59,586 nucleotides of DNA from Actinomadura montaniterrae. Lineage in GTDB: Bacteria; Actinomycetota; Actinomycetes; Streptosporangiales; Streptosporangiaceae. Under the pieces are notes generated by a model. It searched no databases, was not told where the DNA came from, and worked only from the letters and a program-made list of their open reading frames with translations. A program made the position numbers and the translations under genes. The stretch spans positions 1-59,586 of the forward strand of contig NZ_WBMR01000037.1 in NCBI RefSeq assembly GCF_008923365.1, written 5' to 3'. Positions 47,646 through 56,156 of this stretch are shown piece by piece (position 1 is the stretch's first letter; each line of letters begins with the position of its first letter).

Positions 47646-47762
47646 TAGTCGGCTTACTCGTTGGCTGCAAGTGCCTGGCGTGCGGGTAAATGTCATGGCT
47701 AGTCTGATTTCGACTTCGGTCGGCGAAAGTGCTCCTACGACCGGAAAGGAAGAGGACGGCCA

Positions 47763-48551
47763 ATGAGGTTTGGCGTACTCGGAACTCTCGAAATCGTCGA
47801 CGGCGACGAGGTCTACATGCCGAGTGCCCCCAAGGTGTGCCAGGTGCTGAGCCTGCTGCTCATGAGGGCCAATCGGATCGTGGGCACCGACGCGGTCATC
47901 GAGGAACTGTGGGATCAGGCCCCGGTTCGCAGCGCGGTCACCACCGCGCAGACCTACATCTACCAACTGCGGAAGACGCTCATTTCCTACGAGGTGCCCG
48001 GCTCCGGTGAGCCGAAGCTCCTCACCCGCCCCCCGGGGTACGTCCTGCGCGTCAAGGACGACGAGCTCGACGCCCAGATCTTCGGCAGGCTCACCTCGCA
48101 GGGGCGGCGGCTGCTGGAGGAGGGGCGTCCCGAAGAGGCGCGCAACCGCTTGGGCGAGGCGCTCGCCCTGTGGCGCGGTCCCGCGCTCGCCAACGTCGCA
48201 CGCGGCCCGCTTCTGGAGGGCCACGTCGCGCGGCTGGAAGAGCTGCGCGTCGAGGCGCTGGAGATGCGCGTCCGCGCCGACCTGGAACTGGGCCGGCACC
48301 GCGAGCTCATCCCCGAGCTGCGCACCATCGTGGCCTCCCACCCGCTGCACGAGTGGTTCCACGGCCGGCTCATCGAGGCGCTCCACCGTTCGGGCCGCCG
48401 CGGCGAGGCGCTGCGGGCCTACGAGGACACCCGCCGCATCCTGGACGAGCAACTGGGCCTGGAGCCGTCATCGGAGCTCCAGGACCTCCAGCTCCAGGTG
48501 CTGACCACGGAACGGCCGCGCTCCACCGGCACCTTCGCCGGGGTGGGCTGA
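47763..48551 (+). CDS. SARP family pathway-specific activator
   Basis: 262 residues, the usual size of small SARPs. The N-terminal OmpR-like winged helix (MRFGVLGTLEIVDGD, VLSLLLMRANRIVGTDAVIEELWD, YIYQLRKTL) is followed by the BTAD helical domain (DAQIFGRLTSQGRRLL, LEELRVEALEMRVRADLELGRH, GRRGEALRAYEDTRRILDEQLG). GGAAAGGAAGAGG precedes the ATG. SARPs bind phased heptamer repeats overlapping -35 regions; candidate repeats lie at 22621-22660 and 52361-52389. It is likely a positive regulator of at least the sugar genes. Confidence 0.95.
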   Translation: MRFGVLGTLEIVDGDEVYMPSAPKVCQVLSLLLMRANRIVGTDAVIEELWDQAPVRSAVTTAQTYIYQLRKTLISYEVPGSGEPKLLTRPPGYVLRVKDDELDAQIFGRLTSQGRRLLEEGRPEEARNRLGEALALWRGPALANVARGPLLEGHVARLEELRVEALEMRVRADLELGRHRELIPELRTIVASHPLHEWFHGRLIEALHRSGRRGEALRAYEDTRRILDEQLGLEPSSELQDLQLQVLTTERPRSTGTFAGVG

Positions 48552-48584
48552 GCCCGCCCGGGCCGGACCGCCCGCACCCCGCAT

Positions 48585-48623
48585 CGTGATCCCGCGACCG
48601 TCCTGGACGGCCGCGGGATCACG
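48585..48623. terminator. Bidirectional terminator hairpin
   Basis: Twelve-base perfect arms CGTGATCCCGCG (48585-48596) and CGCGGGATCACG (48612-48623) with an inner CCGTC/GACGG stem and a 3-base loop. It lies between the SARP gene and the convergent 2,3-dehydratase gene. Confidence 0.82.
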
Positions 48624-48653
48624 GTTTCGGCGGGTGTGCGCCGTGCCCGCGGG

Positions 48654-50135
48654 TCACCAGGTCGTGGGCAGGGCGGCCACCAGGCTCCTCGCCTGCACGT
48701 TGAGGTAGTTGCCGTGCCGCAGCAGCCCCATGGCCTGGTCGACGGTGATCCAGACGAAGTCCTCGGGGACGTCCTCCGGGGCGAACCCGGCGGGCGTCTC
48801 CACGATCAGGTAGCGGTTCTGCGCCCGGTAGAACCGGCCGCCCTCCTCGGACTGGATCGAGTCGTGCCTGATCCGCTCGGCCGGCGCGGCCAGCACCTCG
48901 GCGAGATAGGGCGGCGCCGGGCGCCCCCGGTAGTTGCCCGGGATGCACTGGACGGTCGGCGCCAGCTCGGCGCCCGCCAGCGATCCCGCCTCCGTCCTCG
49001 CCTGCATGAGGATGTGCAGCACCCCGTCGATCGGCCGGACCAGGAACGCCGCCACCCCGGTCGCGTGCGGGTCCAGCAGCGGCTGCGACCAGCTGGCCAC
49101 CTCGCGGTTGGTCGCCGTCACCTCCGCGCCGACGATCCGGAAGTACCGGCCGTCCTCGTGGGTGATCTCCTCGTCGGACCGGCGCCAGTGCTCGACCTCG
49201 TCCAGCGGGATCGTGCGCTGGACGAGCCGCTGGCGGATCCGCGCCTCGGTGAGGAGGCTGAGCACCTCGTCGTCGGTGTGCCGGCCGGGGGCGCCCGCCA
49301 TCGACCGGCACAGCGCCGCCCGGTAGCCGTCCCCGTCCGCGCCCCGGTCCGCGCCCTCGCCCGCCGCGTCGGACGGGGGCGCGGCGAACGGGACGCAGGA
49401 CAGGACCGTGCGCGAGTCCATGTTGACCACGTTGTCGGCGGTCAGCAGGCGCCGGATCTGGCCGAACGTGAGCCAGCGGAAGTCCTCGTGCCCGGGGACG
49501 TCCTCCTCGGTCTCCACGACGATGTTGCGGTTCCGCTTGTGCAGGAACCACGAGCCCTGCTCGGACTGGAGCGTGTCGACCAGCACCCGGCCCGCCCGCG
49601 GAGCGCGGAAGAACTCCACATAGCGGGTGGGCCGCCCGCCGTGTACCCCGGTGTAGTTGCTGTGGGTCGCCTGCACGGTGGGGGACAGCTGGATCGTGTT
49701 CACGTTGCCGGGCTCCATCTTCGCCTGCATGAGGCAGTGCAGGACCCCGTCGAACTCCTTCACCAGGATCCCGAGGATCCCGATCTCCGGCTGGTTGATG
49801 ATGGGCTGCGCCCACCGCCGCTCGTCCACCTGCACCCGCAGGCCCTCGATGGAGAAGAACCGGCCGCTCTCGTGGGACAGGTCGCCGCGTTCGGGATCGA
49901 TCCGCCAGCCGGCCAGCCCGGAGATCGGGCCGATGGAGACCTCGAAGCGGTTGGCCTCGGTGCGCTCGGCCAGCCACGCGGCCAGCTCGTCGTTGGGCGT
50001 CACGCGACTGTCCTCGGTGAGCGCCGAGAGCGTGAAGCGCCGCGAATCGTCCTCGTTCGCGCCGGGCGGGATCCGCGCGCCGGGCGGTATCCCGGGAGCG
50101 GGCCGGTCGATCGTGGTGGTCATGTCGTCGGTCAT
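48654..50135 (-). CDS. dTDP-4-keto-6-deoxyglucose 2,3-dehydratase (cassette B)
   Basis: About 493 residues; GGAG stands 6 bases before the ATG at 50135. The same two-repeat architecture as the cassette A enzyme is seen (QPEIGILGILVKEFDGVLH and LSPTVQATHSNY; then AFLVRPIDGVLHILMQA and APTVQCIPGNY), but with many substitutions and a Pro/Gly-rich N-terminal extension. It is third in an rmlA-rmlB-dehydratase operon (13-base gap to rmlB). Its partner 3-ketoreductase is at 53420-54424. It opens the route to 2-deoxysugars. Confidence 0.93.
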   Translation of the reverse strand: MTDDMTTTIDRPAPGIPPGARIPPGANEDDSRRFTLSALTEDSRVTPNDELAAWLAERTEANRFEVSIGPISGLAGWRIDPERGDLSHESGRFFSIEGLRVQVDERRWAQPIINQPEIGILGILVKEFDGVLHCLMQAKMEPGNVNTIQLSPTVQATHSNYTGVHGGRPTRYVEFFRAPRAGRVLVDTLQSEQGSWFLHKRNRNIVVETEEDVPGHEDFRWLTFGQIRRLLTADNVVNMDSRTVLSCVPFAAPPSDAAGEGADRGADGDGYRAALCRSMAGAPGRHTDDEVLSLLTEARIRQRLVQRTIPLDEVEHWRRSDEEITHEDGRYFRIVGAEVTATNREVASWSQPLLDPHATGVAAFLVRPIDGVLHILMQARTEAGSLAGAELAPTVQCIPGNYRGRPAPPYLAEVLAAPAERIRHDSIQSEEGGRFYRAQNRYLIVETPAGFAPEDVPEDFVWITVDQAMGLLRHGNYLNVQARSLVAALPTTW

Positions 50136-50148
50136 GGGGGGCTCCGAA

Positions 50149-51132
50149 TCACTCGTTCCTCAGGGGCTTCCACCAGGCCGGGTTGCTCCGGTACCACTCG
50201 ACGGTCCGGGCCAGGCCGGTGGCGAAGTCCATGGCGGGCGCGTAGCCGAGCTCGCGGCGGATCTTGGAGTCGTCGATCGCGTACCGCAGGTCATGGCCCT
50301 TGCGGTCCTCGACGTGCTCCACCCGGTCCCAGCCGGCGTCGCAGAGCTCCAGCAGCAGCTCGGTCATCTCCCGGTTGCTGAGCGCCGTCCCGCCGCCGAC
50401 GTTGTAGACCTGCCCCGCGCGTCCCCGGGTCAGCACGAGCTGCAGGGCGCGGCAGTGGTCGTCGACGTGGATCCACTCCCGCACGTTCGTGCCGTCCCCG
50501 TAGAGCGGGACCGTGGCGCCGCTCAGCAGGTTGGTGACGAAGCGCGGGATGAGCTTCTCGACGTGCTGGTAGGGGCCGTAGTTGTTGGAGCAGCGCGTGA
50601 CGCGGACGTCCAGCCCGTGGGTGCGCCAGTAGGACCGCGCCACCAGGTCGCTGCTCGCCTTGGAGGACGCGTACGGCGAGTTCGGCTCCAGCGGCCATTC
50701 CTCGGTCCACTGCCCCGTCTCGATCGAGCCGTACACCTCGTCGGTGGACACGTGCACGACCGTCTCGACCCCGGTGTGCAGGGCGGCGTCGAGCACGCTC
50801 TGGGTGCCGAGGACGTTCGTGCGCATGAAGTCGGCCGCGCCCACCAGGGACCGGTCGACGTGCGACTCGGCCGCGAAATGCACGACGGCGTCATGGCCGC
50901 GCATCGTCTCGCGCAGGAGGGCCTGGTCGCAGATGTCGCCGCGGACGAGCCGCATCCGGGCGTCGTCGCAAGGCAGGTTGGCGGTTCTGCCGGAGTAGGT
51001 GAGGAGGTCCACCACCGTGATCTCGGCGTCCTCGAAGCCGGCGTAGCCGCCCGCCAGCATCGTCCGCACGTAGTGGGATCCGATGAACCCGGCCCCGCCG
51101 GTCACGAGCACCCTCGTGCGGGGCCCGCTCAT
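50149..51132 (-). CDS. rmlB: dTDP-glucose 4,6-dehydratase (cassette B)
   Basis: About 327 residues; the start overlaps the rmlA stop (ATGA). The motifs TGGAGFIGSH, STDEVYG, SPYASSK and SNNYGPY are all present. It is close to the cassette A enzyme in layout, but diverged enough not to be a recent copy (for example EEWPLEPNSPYASSKASSDL against the corresponding ETAPLSPNSPYAASKAAADL). It makes dTDP-4-keto-6-deoxy-D-glucose for the enzymes encoded on both sides. Confidence 0.96.
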   Translation of the reverse strand: MSGPRTRVLVTGGAGFIGSHYVRTMLAGGYAGFEDAEITVVDLLTYSGRTANLPCDDARMRLVRGDICDQALLRETMRGHDAVVHFAAESHVDRSLVGAADFMRTNVLGTQSVLDAALHTGVETVVHVSTDEVYGSIETGQWTEEWPLEPNSPYASSKASSDLVARSYWRTHGLDVRVTRCSNNYGPYQHVEKLIPRFVTNLLSGATVPLYGDGTNVREWIHVDDHCRALQLVLTRGRAGQVYNVGGGTALSNREMTELLLELCDAGWDRVEHVEDRKGHDLRYAIDDSKIRRELGYAPAMDFATGLARTVEWYRSNPAWWKPLRNE

Positions 51133-52217
51133 GCCGAGCCCTCCACCCGGGAGTGGTCGCCGACCAGCAGCCGCCGGTCCGTTCCGCCGAACCGGTCGAT
51201 GTAGGTCTCCTCGGCCTCCGCGCGGACCCGCGCCCAGCGGCCGACGAGCGAGCCCCGCAGGCCCTGCACGCCCTGGACGGACGCGCCCTCGAGGATGATC
51301 GAGTCGCCCAGCGAGGAGTCGGCGAGCTCGCAGTCCGGGCCGACGGCGGTGTAGGGGCCGATCCGGCAGCCGCTGATCCTGCTGCCGCGGCCGATCACGG
51401 CCGGGCCCGCGACGCGCGAGCCGGTCACGACCGCGCCCGGCTCGATGACCACGGTGCCGGTGAGCACGCTGCTCTCGTCCACCTCGCCGCGGACGCCGGC
51501 CTCCAGGCGGTCGAGCATGACGCGGTTGCACTCCAGCAGGTCGTCGATGGTGCCGGTGTCCTTCCAGTAGCCGTCGTAGCGGTGGCCGACGACGGCGCCG
51601 CCCCGCTCGACCAGGTGCTGGATCGCGTCGGTGATCTCCAGCTCGCCGCGCGCGCTCGGCACGATCGCCCGGGTGGCGGCGTGGATCTTCGAGGTGAAGA
51701 AGTAGACGCCCATCACCGCCAGGTCGCTGCGCGGACGCTCCGGCTTCTCCACCAGCGCGCTCACCCGGTCGCCGTCGGCCAGCTCGGCCACCCCGAACGC
51801 CTGCGGGTCGGGGACCTTGGTGACCAGGATCAGGGCGTCCGGGCGCTCCTCGCGGAACCGGTCGGCGGCCGCCTCGATCCCGTCGGGCAGGACGTTGTCG
51901 CCGAGGTACATGACGAAGTCCTCGTCGCCGAGGAAGTCCTCGGCGATGGTCACGCAGTGGGCGAGACCGAGCGGCGCCTCCTGGGGGATGTAGGTGATCC
52001 GCACGCCGTGCTCGGCGCCGTCGCCGAGGGCGGCCTCGATCTCCGCGCGGGTGTCGCCGACGATGATCCCGATCTCGTCGATCCCGAGCCGCCGGAGGTT
52101 GCGCAGCACGTGCACCAGGACCGGCGTGTTGGCCACCGGTATCAGCTGCTTCGGAAGGGAGTGCGTGAAGGGACGGAGCCGTGAGCCCGTCCCTCCGGAC
52201 AACACAAGCGCTCTCAT
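51129..52217 (-). CDS. rmlA: Glucose-1-phosphate thymidylyltransferase, long form (cassette B)
   Basis: About 362 residues from the ATG at 52217 with AAAGAGGA upstream (MRALVLSGGTGSRLRP). It has the N-terminal transferase domain plus a C-terminal beta-helix with hexapeptide-like repeats (VVIEPGAVVTGSRVAGPAVIG), as in the cassette A copy. It is first gene of the minus-strand cassette B operon, divergent from the SDR reductase at 52443 across 225 bases that contain candidate SARP heptamers. Confidence 0.95.
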   Translation of the reverse strand: MRALVLSGGTGSRLRPFTHSLPKQLIPVANTPVLVHVLRNLRRLGIDEIGIIVGDTRAEIEAALGDGAEHGVRITYIPQEAPLGLAHCVTIAEDFLGDEDFVMYLGDNVLPDGIEAAADRFREERPDALILVTKVPDPQAFGVAELADGDRVSALVEKPERPRSDLAVMGVYFFTSKIHAATRAIVPSARGELEITDAIQHLVERGGAVVGHRYDGYWKDTGTIDDLLECNRVMLDRLEAGVRGEVDESSVLTGTVVIEPGAVVTGSRVAGPAVIGRGSRISGCRIGPYTAVGPDCELADSSLGDSIILEGASVQGVQGLRGSLVGRWARVRAEAEETYIDRFGGTDRRLLVGDHSRVEGSA

Positions 52218-52360
52218 CTGTCCTCTTTCATCTGTCCGCTGTCGCGACCGCACGAGCGGATGGGAAGGGGAGCACCTGATGGTCGGGCGCCGTGATGGAG
52301 GACGGTTCGAAGCCGATTGGTCCCCCGCGCCGCACCCGTCCCGGAGCGACGCCGGGGACC

Positions 52361-52389
52361 TTGAGCCGGACCGGACGGGGTCTCGAGCC
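52361..52389 (+). promoter_or_regulatory. TTGAGCC/TCGAGCC direct repeats, candidate SARP operator
   Basis: TTGAGCC at 52361 and TCGAGCC at 52383 are exactly 22 bp apart (two helical turns) and match the TCGAG-type heptamers known for SARPs such as DnrI and ActII-ORF4. Eight bases after the second repeat lies GACGAT (52398-52403), the -10 spacing expected for SARP promoters. It is upstream of the plus-strand sugar genes at 52443. Confidence 0.5.
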
Positions 52390-52442
52390 GGCCGCGTGAC
52401 GATCTGCGGACATCAGCGACCCCGGCGAACGGAGATCTCGGC

Positions 52443-53423
52443 ATGCGTGCGGTCGTGCTCGGCGCGGGCGGTTTCGTCGGGCGTCATCTCTGCGGCGTCC
52501 TGGCCGCTCACGGCGCGCTACCGGTGGCGGTGGTGCGGAACGCGCCCGGTTGCCCGGTGGAGGGCGCCGTGCGGACGAGGGTGCTCGACGCGACGGCGGC
52601 TCCGCGCCCGCTGGCCGACCTGCTGCGGCAGGAGGCCCCGGACGTCATCGTCAACGCGGCCGGCGCGGTGTGGGGTGCGGGCGAGGCCCAGATGCTCGAG
52701 TCGAACGTCGTGCTGGTCGAGCAGTTGCTCGCCGCGCTGCGCGGCCTCGACCGCCGCCCGCGGCTGATCCAGCTCGGCACCGTCCACGAGTACGGCGCGG
52801 CGCCCGCGGGCGGCGTCCTCACCGAGGACACGCCCGCCGCACCCGTCAATCCGTACGGCCGTACCAAGCTCTGCGCCACCGAGGCGGTGCTGGCCGCCGT
52901 GCGCGAGGGCGCGGCGGACGCCGTCGTCCTGCGGGTCGCGAACGTCGTCGGACCCGGAGGCCCTCCGGGGAGCCTGCTCGGAATGGTCGGCGGCCGGCTC
53001 GCCGAGGCGCACGCCGAGGACCGGCGCGCCCGCGTGCGGCTGGCCTCGCTCGGCGGCCATCGCGACGTCGTCGACGTGCGCGATCTGGGGCACGCCGTCC
53101 TGGCGGCGGTCGCGGCCCGTCCCGTGCCGCCGCTGGTGAACATCGGAGGCGGCCGTGCCGTCGCGATCGACGGCCTGGTGCGGCGGCTCATCGAGATCAG
53201 CGGCGTACCGACGGACCTCGTCGTCGAGGACCGGCAACGCGCGGACCGGGACCGCCTGGACCGTGCGGCGGGGACGATCTCGCCCGGTTCGGGCGCGCGC
53301 CGGCAGCAACTGGACATCTCCCTGGCCGCCGAGGCGCTCGGCTGGCGGCCGGTGTACTCGCCCGAGGAGTCGCTGCACGGACTCTGGGCGTCCCTGGCAG
53401 ACCCGACCAAGGCGGCGATATGA
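52443..53423 (+). CDS. NDP-hexose 4-ketoreductase, extended SDR
   Basis: 326 residues. The nucleotide motif is GAGGFVGRH, a Thr/His-rich active-site strand (LGTVHEYGA) precedes the catalytic YGRTK, and the C-terminal half is divergent, as in 4-ketoreductases (TylD/UrdR-like) rather than dehydratases. It probably reduces the 4-keto group of a dTDP-4-keto-2,6-dideoxy sugar to finish a D-2,6-dideoxyhexose. The stop overlaps the 3-ketoreductase start (ATGA). Epimerase activity is an alternative. Confidence 0.82.
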   Translation: MRAVVLGAGGFVGRHLCGVLAAHGALPVAVVRNAPGCPVEGAVRTRVLDATAAPRPLADLLRQEAPDVIVNAAGAVWGAGEAQMLESNVVLVEQLLAALRGLDRRPRLIQLGTVHEYGAAPAGGVLTEDTPAAPVNPYGRTKLCATEAVLAAVREGAADAVVLRVANVVGPGGPPGSLLGMVGGRLAEAHAEDRRARVRLASLGGHRDVVDVRDLGHAVLAAVAARPVPPLVNIGGGRAVAIDGLVRRLIEISGVPTDLVVEDRQRADRDRLDRAAGTISPGSGARRQQLDISLAAEALGWRPVYSPEESLHGLWASLADPTKAAI

Positions 53424-54424
53424 CCCGCGAGAAGGCAGTGCTCAGAGTCGGCGTGATCGGGTGCGCGGACATCGCCCGGCGCCGCGCGATCCCCGCCCTG
53501 CGGGCGGACCCGCGCGTACGGTTGGTGGCGGTCGCGTCGCGGAGCGAGGCGAAGGCGCGGGAGTTCGCGGCCGAGTTCGGCTGCGCGGCGGTCACCGGAT
53601 ACGCGGACCTCCTCGCGCGGCCCGACATCGACGCCGTCTACGTCCCGCTCCCCAGCGGCCTGCACGACGAATGGGCCGGGAAGGCGCTGCGGGCGGGCAA
53701 GCACGTGCTCGCCGAGAAGCCCCTGACGACCGGGGCCGCGGCGACCGAACGGCTGGTCGCGACGGCCCGCGACCGCGGGCTGGCGCTGATGGAGAACTTC
53801 ATGTTCGTCCACCACGCGCAACACCGGGAGGTGCTGGGGCTGGTGGCGGACGGGGCGATCGGGGAGGTGCGGGCGCTGCACGCCGCGTTCACCATCCCGC
53901 GCCGTCCCGACGGAGACATCCGCTACCAGGCGGACCTCGGCGGGGGAGCGCTGCTGGACGTCGCCGGATATCCGATCCGGGCCGCCCGGCTGCTGCTGCG
54001 AGGGCCGCTGTCGGTGACCGGCGCGGTGCTGCGGCACGACCCGGCGCTCGGCGTGGACATGGGCGGCGCCGCGCTGCTGCGGTCGGCGGACGGTGTCACC
54101 GCGCATCTCACCTTCGGCCTGGAGAACGCCTACCGCTGCTTCTACGAACTGTGGGGCACCGAGGGAACGCTGCGGCTCGACCGGGCCTTCACCCCGCCCG
54201 CCGACCACAAGCCGCTGATCCGCATCGAACGCGCGGACGGGGTCCAGGAGATCACCCTGGCGCCGGACGACCAGTTCGCCGGCTCCGTCCGCCGCTTCGC
54301 CGATCTGGCGCTGTCGGGCGAGGGCCGTGCCCGGTGGGCGCAGGACGCGCTCCGGCAGGCGGAACTGGTGGAGGAGATACGGCGGTCCGCGACGGTCGTG
54401 ACCGGCGGGAGGCGGGGAGCCTGA
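53420..54424 (+). CDS. NDP-hexose 3-ketoreductase, Gfo/Idh/MocA family (cassette B)
   Basis: About 334 residues. Rossmann motif GVIGCADIARRR and AEKPLT; the layout follows the cassette A paralogue closely (shared MENFMF/LENFMF, LGGGALLDV/LGGGALAEV). It reduces the unstable 3,4-diketo product of the 2,3-dehydratase at C3; the stereochemistry (olivose- or digitoxose-type) cannot be read from sequence by eye. It is middle of three overlapping genes (ATGA before, TGATG after). Confidence 0.92.
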   Translation: MTREKAVLRVGVIGCADIARRRAIPALRADPRVRLVAVASRSEAKAREFAAEFGCAAVTGYADLLARPDIDAVYVPLPSGLHDEWAGKALRAGKHVLAEKPLTTGAAATERLVATARDRGLALMENFMFVHHAQHREVLGLVADGAIGEVRALHAAFTIPRRPDGDIRYQADLGGGALLDVAGYPIRAARLLLRGPLSVTGAVLRHDPALGVDMGGAALLRSADGVTAHLTFGLENAYRCFYELWGTEGTLRLDRAFTPPADHKPLIRIERADGVQEITLAPDDQFAGSVRRFADLALSGEGRARWAQDALRQAELVEEIRRSATVVTGGRRGA

Positions 54425-55200
54425 TGAGGATCATCGGAAGCGGCTTCCTGGCCCGGCATCTCGCGCCGCTCGCCGGCTCCCACAAGGGCGTCACGGTGAT
54501 CGCCGCGGGGGTGTCGGCGGCCGGGGACACCCCGCAGCGCGCCTTCGACCGGGAGGCGGCGCTGCTGTTCGACGTCATCCACGCGTGCGAGCCGGGGGAA
54601 CGGCTGGTGTTCTTCTCCACGGCCTCGACCGGGATGTACTCGGTCCCGGGCGACGAACCGGGAACCGAGGACGGCCCGGTCTTCCCCGCCACCGCCTACG
54701 GCAGGCACAAGTTCGCGCTGGAGGCGGTGCTCGCGGCCTCGGGCGTCGACTACCTGATCCTGCGGCTCGGGCACGTGGTCGGCCCGCACCAGCCGCCGCA
54801 CCAGCTCCTGCCCGCGCTGGCCAGGCAGGTCCAGGCGGGGGACGTGCGGATCTACCGCAACGCCAGCCGCGACCTCATCGACATCAGGGACGTCGTGACC
54901 ATCGTCGACGCGCTGCTCGCCGGCGCCCCCGAACGGCTGGTCGTGAACGTCGCGTCCGGCGTCCCGGTGCCGGTCGAGAGCATCGTCGGCCGGGTCGAGA
55001 CCCTGCTCGGGACGCCGGCGCGGCACACCTACGTGGACGCGCCCGCCTCCGCCCAGCCGGTGTCCACCCGCCGGCTGCGCCGCCTGGTCCCGGCCGTGAC
55101 CGGGATGGGCTTCGGCCCCGGCTACTACGAGGGGCTCCTCGACCGGTACCTGCCGTACTACGCGACGGGCGACCTGAAGCTGGAGGGGGCGCCGGGCTGA
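54424..55200 (+). CDS. NAD-dependent epimerase/dehydratase-like SDR, short form
   Basis: 258 residues. It begins MRIIGSGFLARHL: a GxGxxA pattern instead of the usual TGxxGxxG. FFSTASTGMYS and YGRHK provide Ser/Thr, Tyr and Lys of an SDR active site, and DLIDIRDVV follows. It is shorter than extended SDRs. Position in the cassette B operon suggests a second 4-ketoreductase or an epimerase giving a differently configured sugar from the same intermediate. Two terminal SDRs with two cassettes fits two distinct sugars. Confidence 0.75.
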   Translation: MRIIGSGFLARHLAPLAGSHKGVTVIAAGVSAAGDTPQRAFDREAALLFDVIHACEPGERLVFFSTASTGMYSVPGDEPGTEDGPVFPATAYGRHKFALEAVLAASGVDYLILRLGHVVGPHQPPHQLLPALARQVQAGDVRIYRNASRDLIDIRDVVTIVDALLAGAPERLVVNVASGVPVPVESIVGRVETLLGTPARHTYVDAPASAQPVSTRRLRRLVPAVTGMGFGPGYYEGLLDRYLPYYATGDLKLEGAPG

Positions 55201-55281
55201 GCAGCGGTCACAGCGCCGGGCTGAGCGGTCGCTGCGCGGGGCAGGGGCCGTCGCGGCGCGGGGCACGGGCCCACGAAAGAA

Positions 55282-55307
55282 GGCCGGGCGGTGATCGCCG
55301 CCCGGCC
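55282..55307. terminator. Bidirectional terminator hairpin
   Basis: Ten-base perfect arms GGCCGGGCGG and CCGCCCGGCC around TGATCG, flanked by AGAA on the left and CTT on the right. It lies between the SDR gene and the convergent ABM gene. Confidence 0.75.
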
Positions 55308-55321
55308 CTTCGCGTCCCGGA

Positions 55322-55963
55322 TCAGGAGGCCGGGAACACCGAGTCGGACATGACCTCGAAGACGGCGGGCTTCACCACGGCCACCGCGGCGGTCTTCTGG
55401 ATGTCCTCGGCGAACTCCGGCTTCTGGAAGGAGGCCTGGAGGGCGCCCATGTCGCGCCACCAGCCGAGGTTGAGGTACCCGCCCACCTGCGACTTGGACT
55501 GCAGGAACTCCTGGGCGACGAAGCCCTCCTGCGCGCGCATGAAGTCGGCCTTCGCCGCGAAGCCGCGCTGGAAGTCCTCGGCGGACGCGGGGTCGTTGAG
55601 AGCGAAGTCGGTGCAGGCGACGATCCCGGCCTCCGCCGGGTCGGCGCCGGGCGCGACGTACGCGCTCAGCGTCGCAGCCTTCGCCGCGGTGAGGTCGCCG
55701 AGCAGCATCAGCTCGCCGGTGACCTCGACGAAGAAGCTGAGCTCGCCGATCACCGAACGGTGCGCGTCGGCGTCGCGCCACCAGGTCAGCAGCGCGTACT
55801 CGCCGGGCTGCCCGGCACCGCGCAGCAGCAGCGTCCGCCGCAGGCCAGCCGCGCCCGCGACCGCCGTCCGGAACCGGTCCATGGCCTTCTCGAACCGCTC
55901 GGTCTCGGCTCGGTAGGCCTCCTTCAGGGAGAACCTGGCAATCGCGATTATCGGCTCGTCCAT
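55322..55963 (-). CDS. Two-domain antibiotic biosynthesis monooxygenase (ABM) protein
   Basis: 213 residues made of two ferredoxin-like ABM domains: residues about 5-100 (IIAIARFSL, YALLTWWRDADAH) and about 112-208 (FALNDPASAEDFQRGF, YLNLGWWRDMGAL). Single- and double-domain ABM proteins such as ActVA-Orf6 oxidise anthrones to quinones without cofactor. A role in quinone formation on the aromatic part is plausible. It is divergent from the ABC transporter across 193 bases. Confidence 0.82.
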   Translation of the reverse strand: MDEPIIAIARFSLKEAYRAETERFEKAMDRFRTAVAGAAGLRRTLLLRGAGQPGEYALLTWWRDADAHRSVIGELSFFVEVTGELMLLGDLTAAKAATLSAYVAPGADPAEAGIVACTDFALNDPASAEDFQRGFAAKADFMRAQEGFVAQEFLQSKSQVGGYLNLGWWRDMGALQASFQKPEFAEDIQKTAAVAVVKPAVFEVMSDSVFPAS

Positions 55964-56156
55964 CGGTGCGACCTTTCGCTGGCTTGGTTGGGCAGCCGAA
56001 TCGTCACAAGAGCGCTTGGAATGCGGCTCGAACCGGAATCCAGCGAGGCGGGCGGGCCCGTCGCCCCGGCCGGTTCGCCGGGTAGTGCATCTGTCAGGTC
56101 GAGGTCCTTATTTTCTGCTCTGTTGAGCGTCGAGCGACGGTTTATATCGTCTCCGC
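55964..56156. promoter_or_regulatory. Divergent promoter region, ABM gene / ABC transporter
   Basis: It is AT-richer than its surroundings. On the plus strand TTTATATC (56141-56148) looks like a -10 element 9 bases before the ATG, implying a leaderless or nearly leaderless transcript. TTGAGCG and TCGAGCG (56123 and 56130) and TCGAGGT (56099) resemble SARP heptamers but are not 11-bp phased. Confidence 0.45.
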
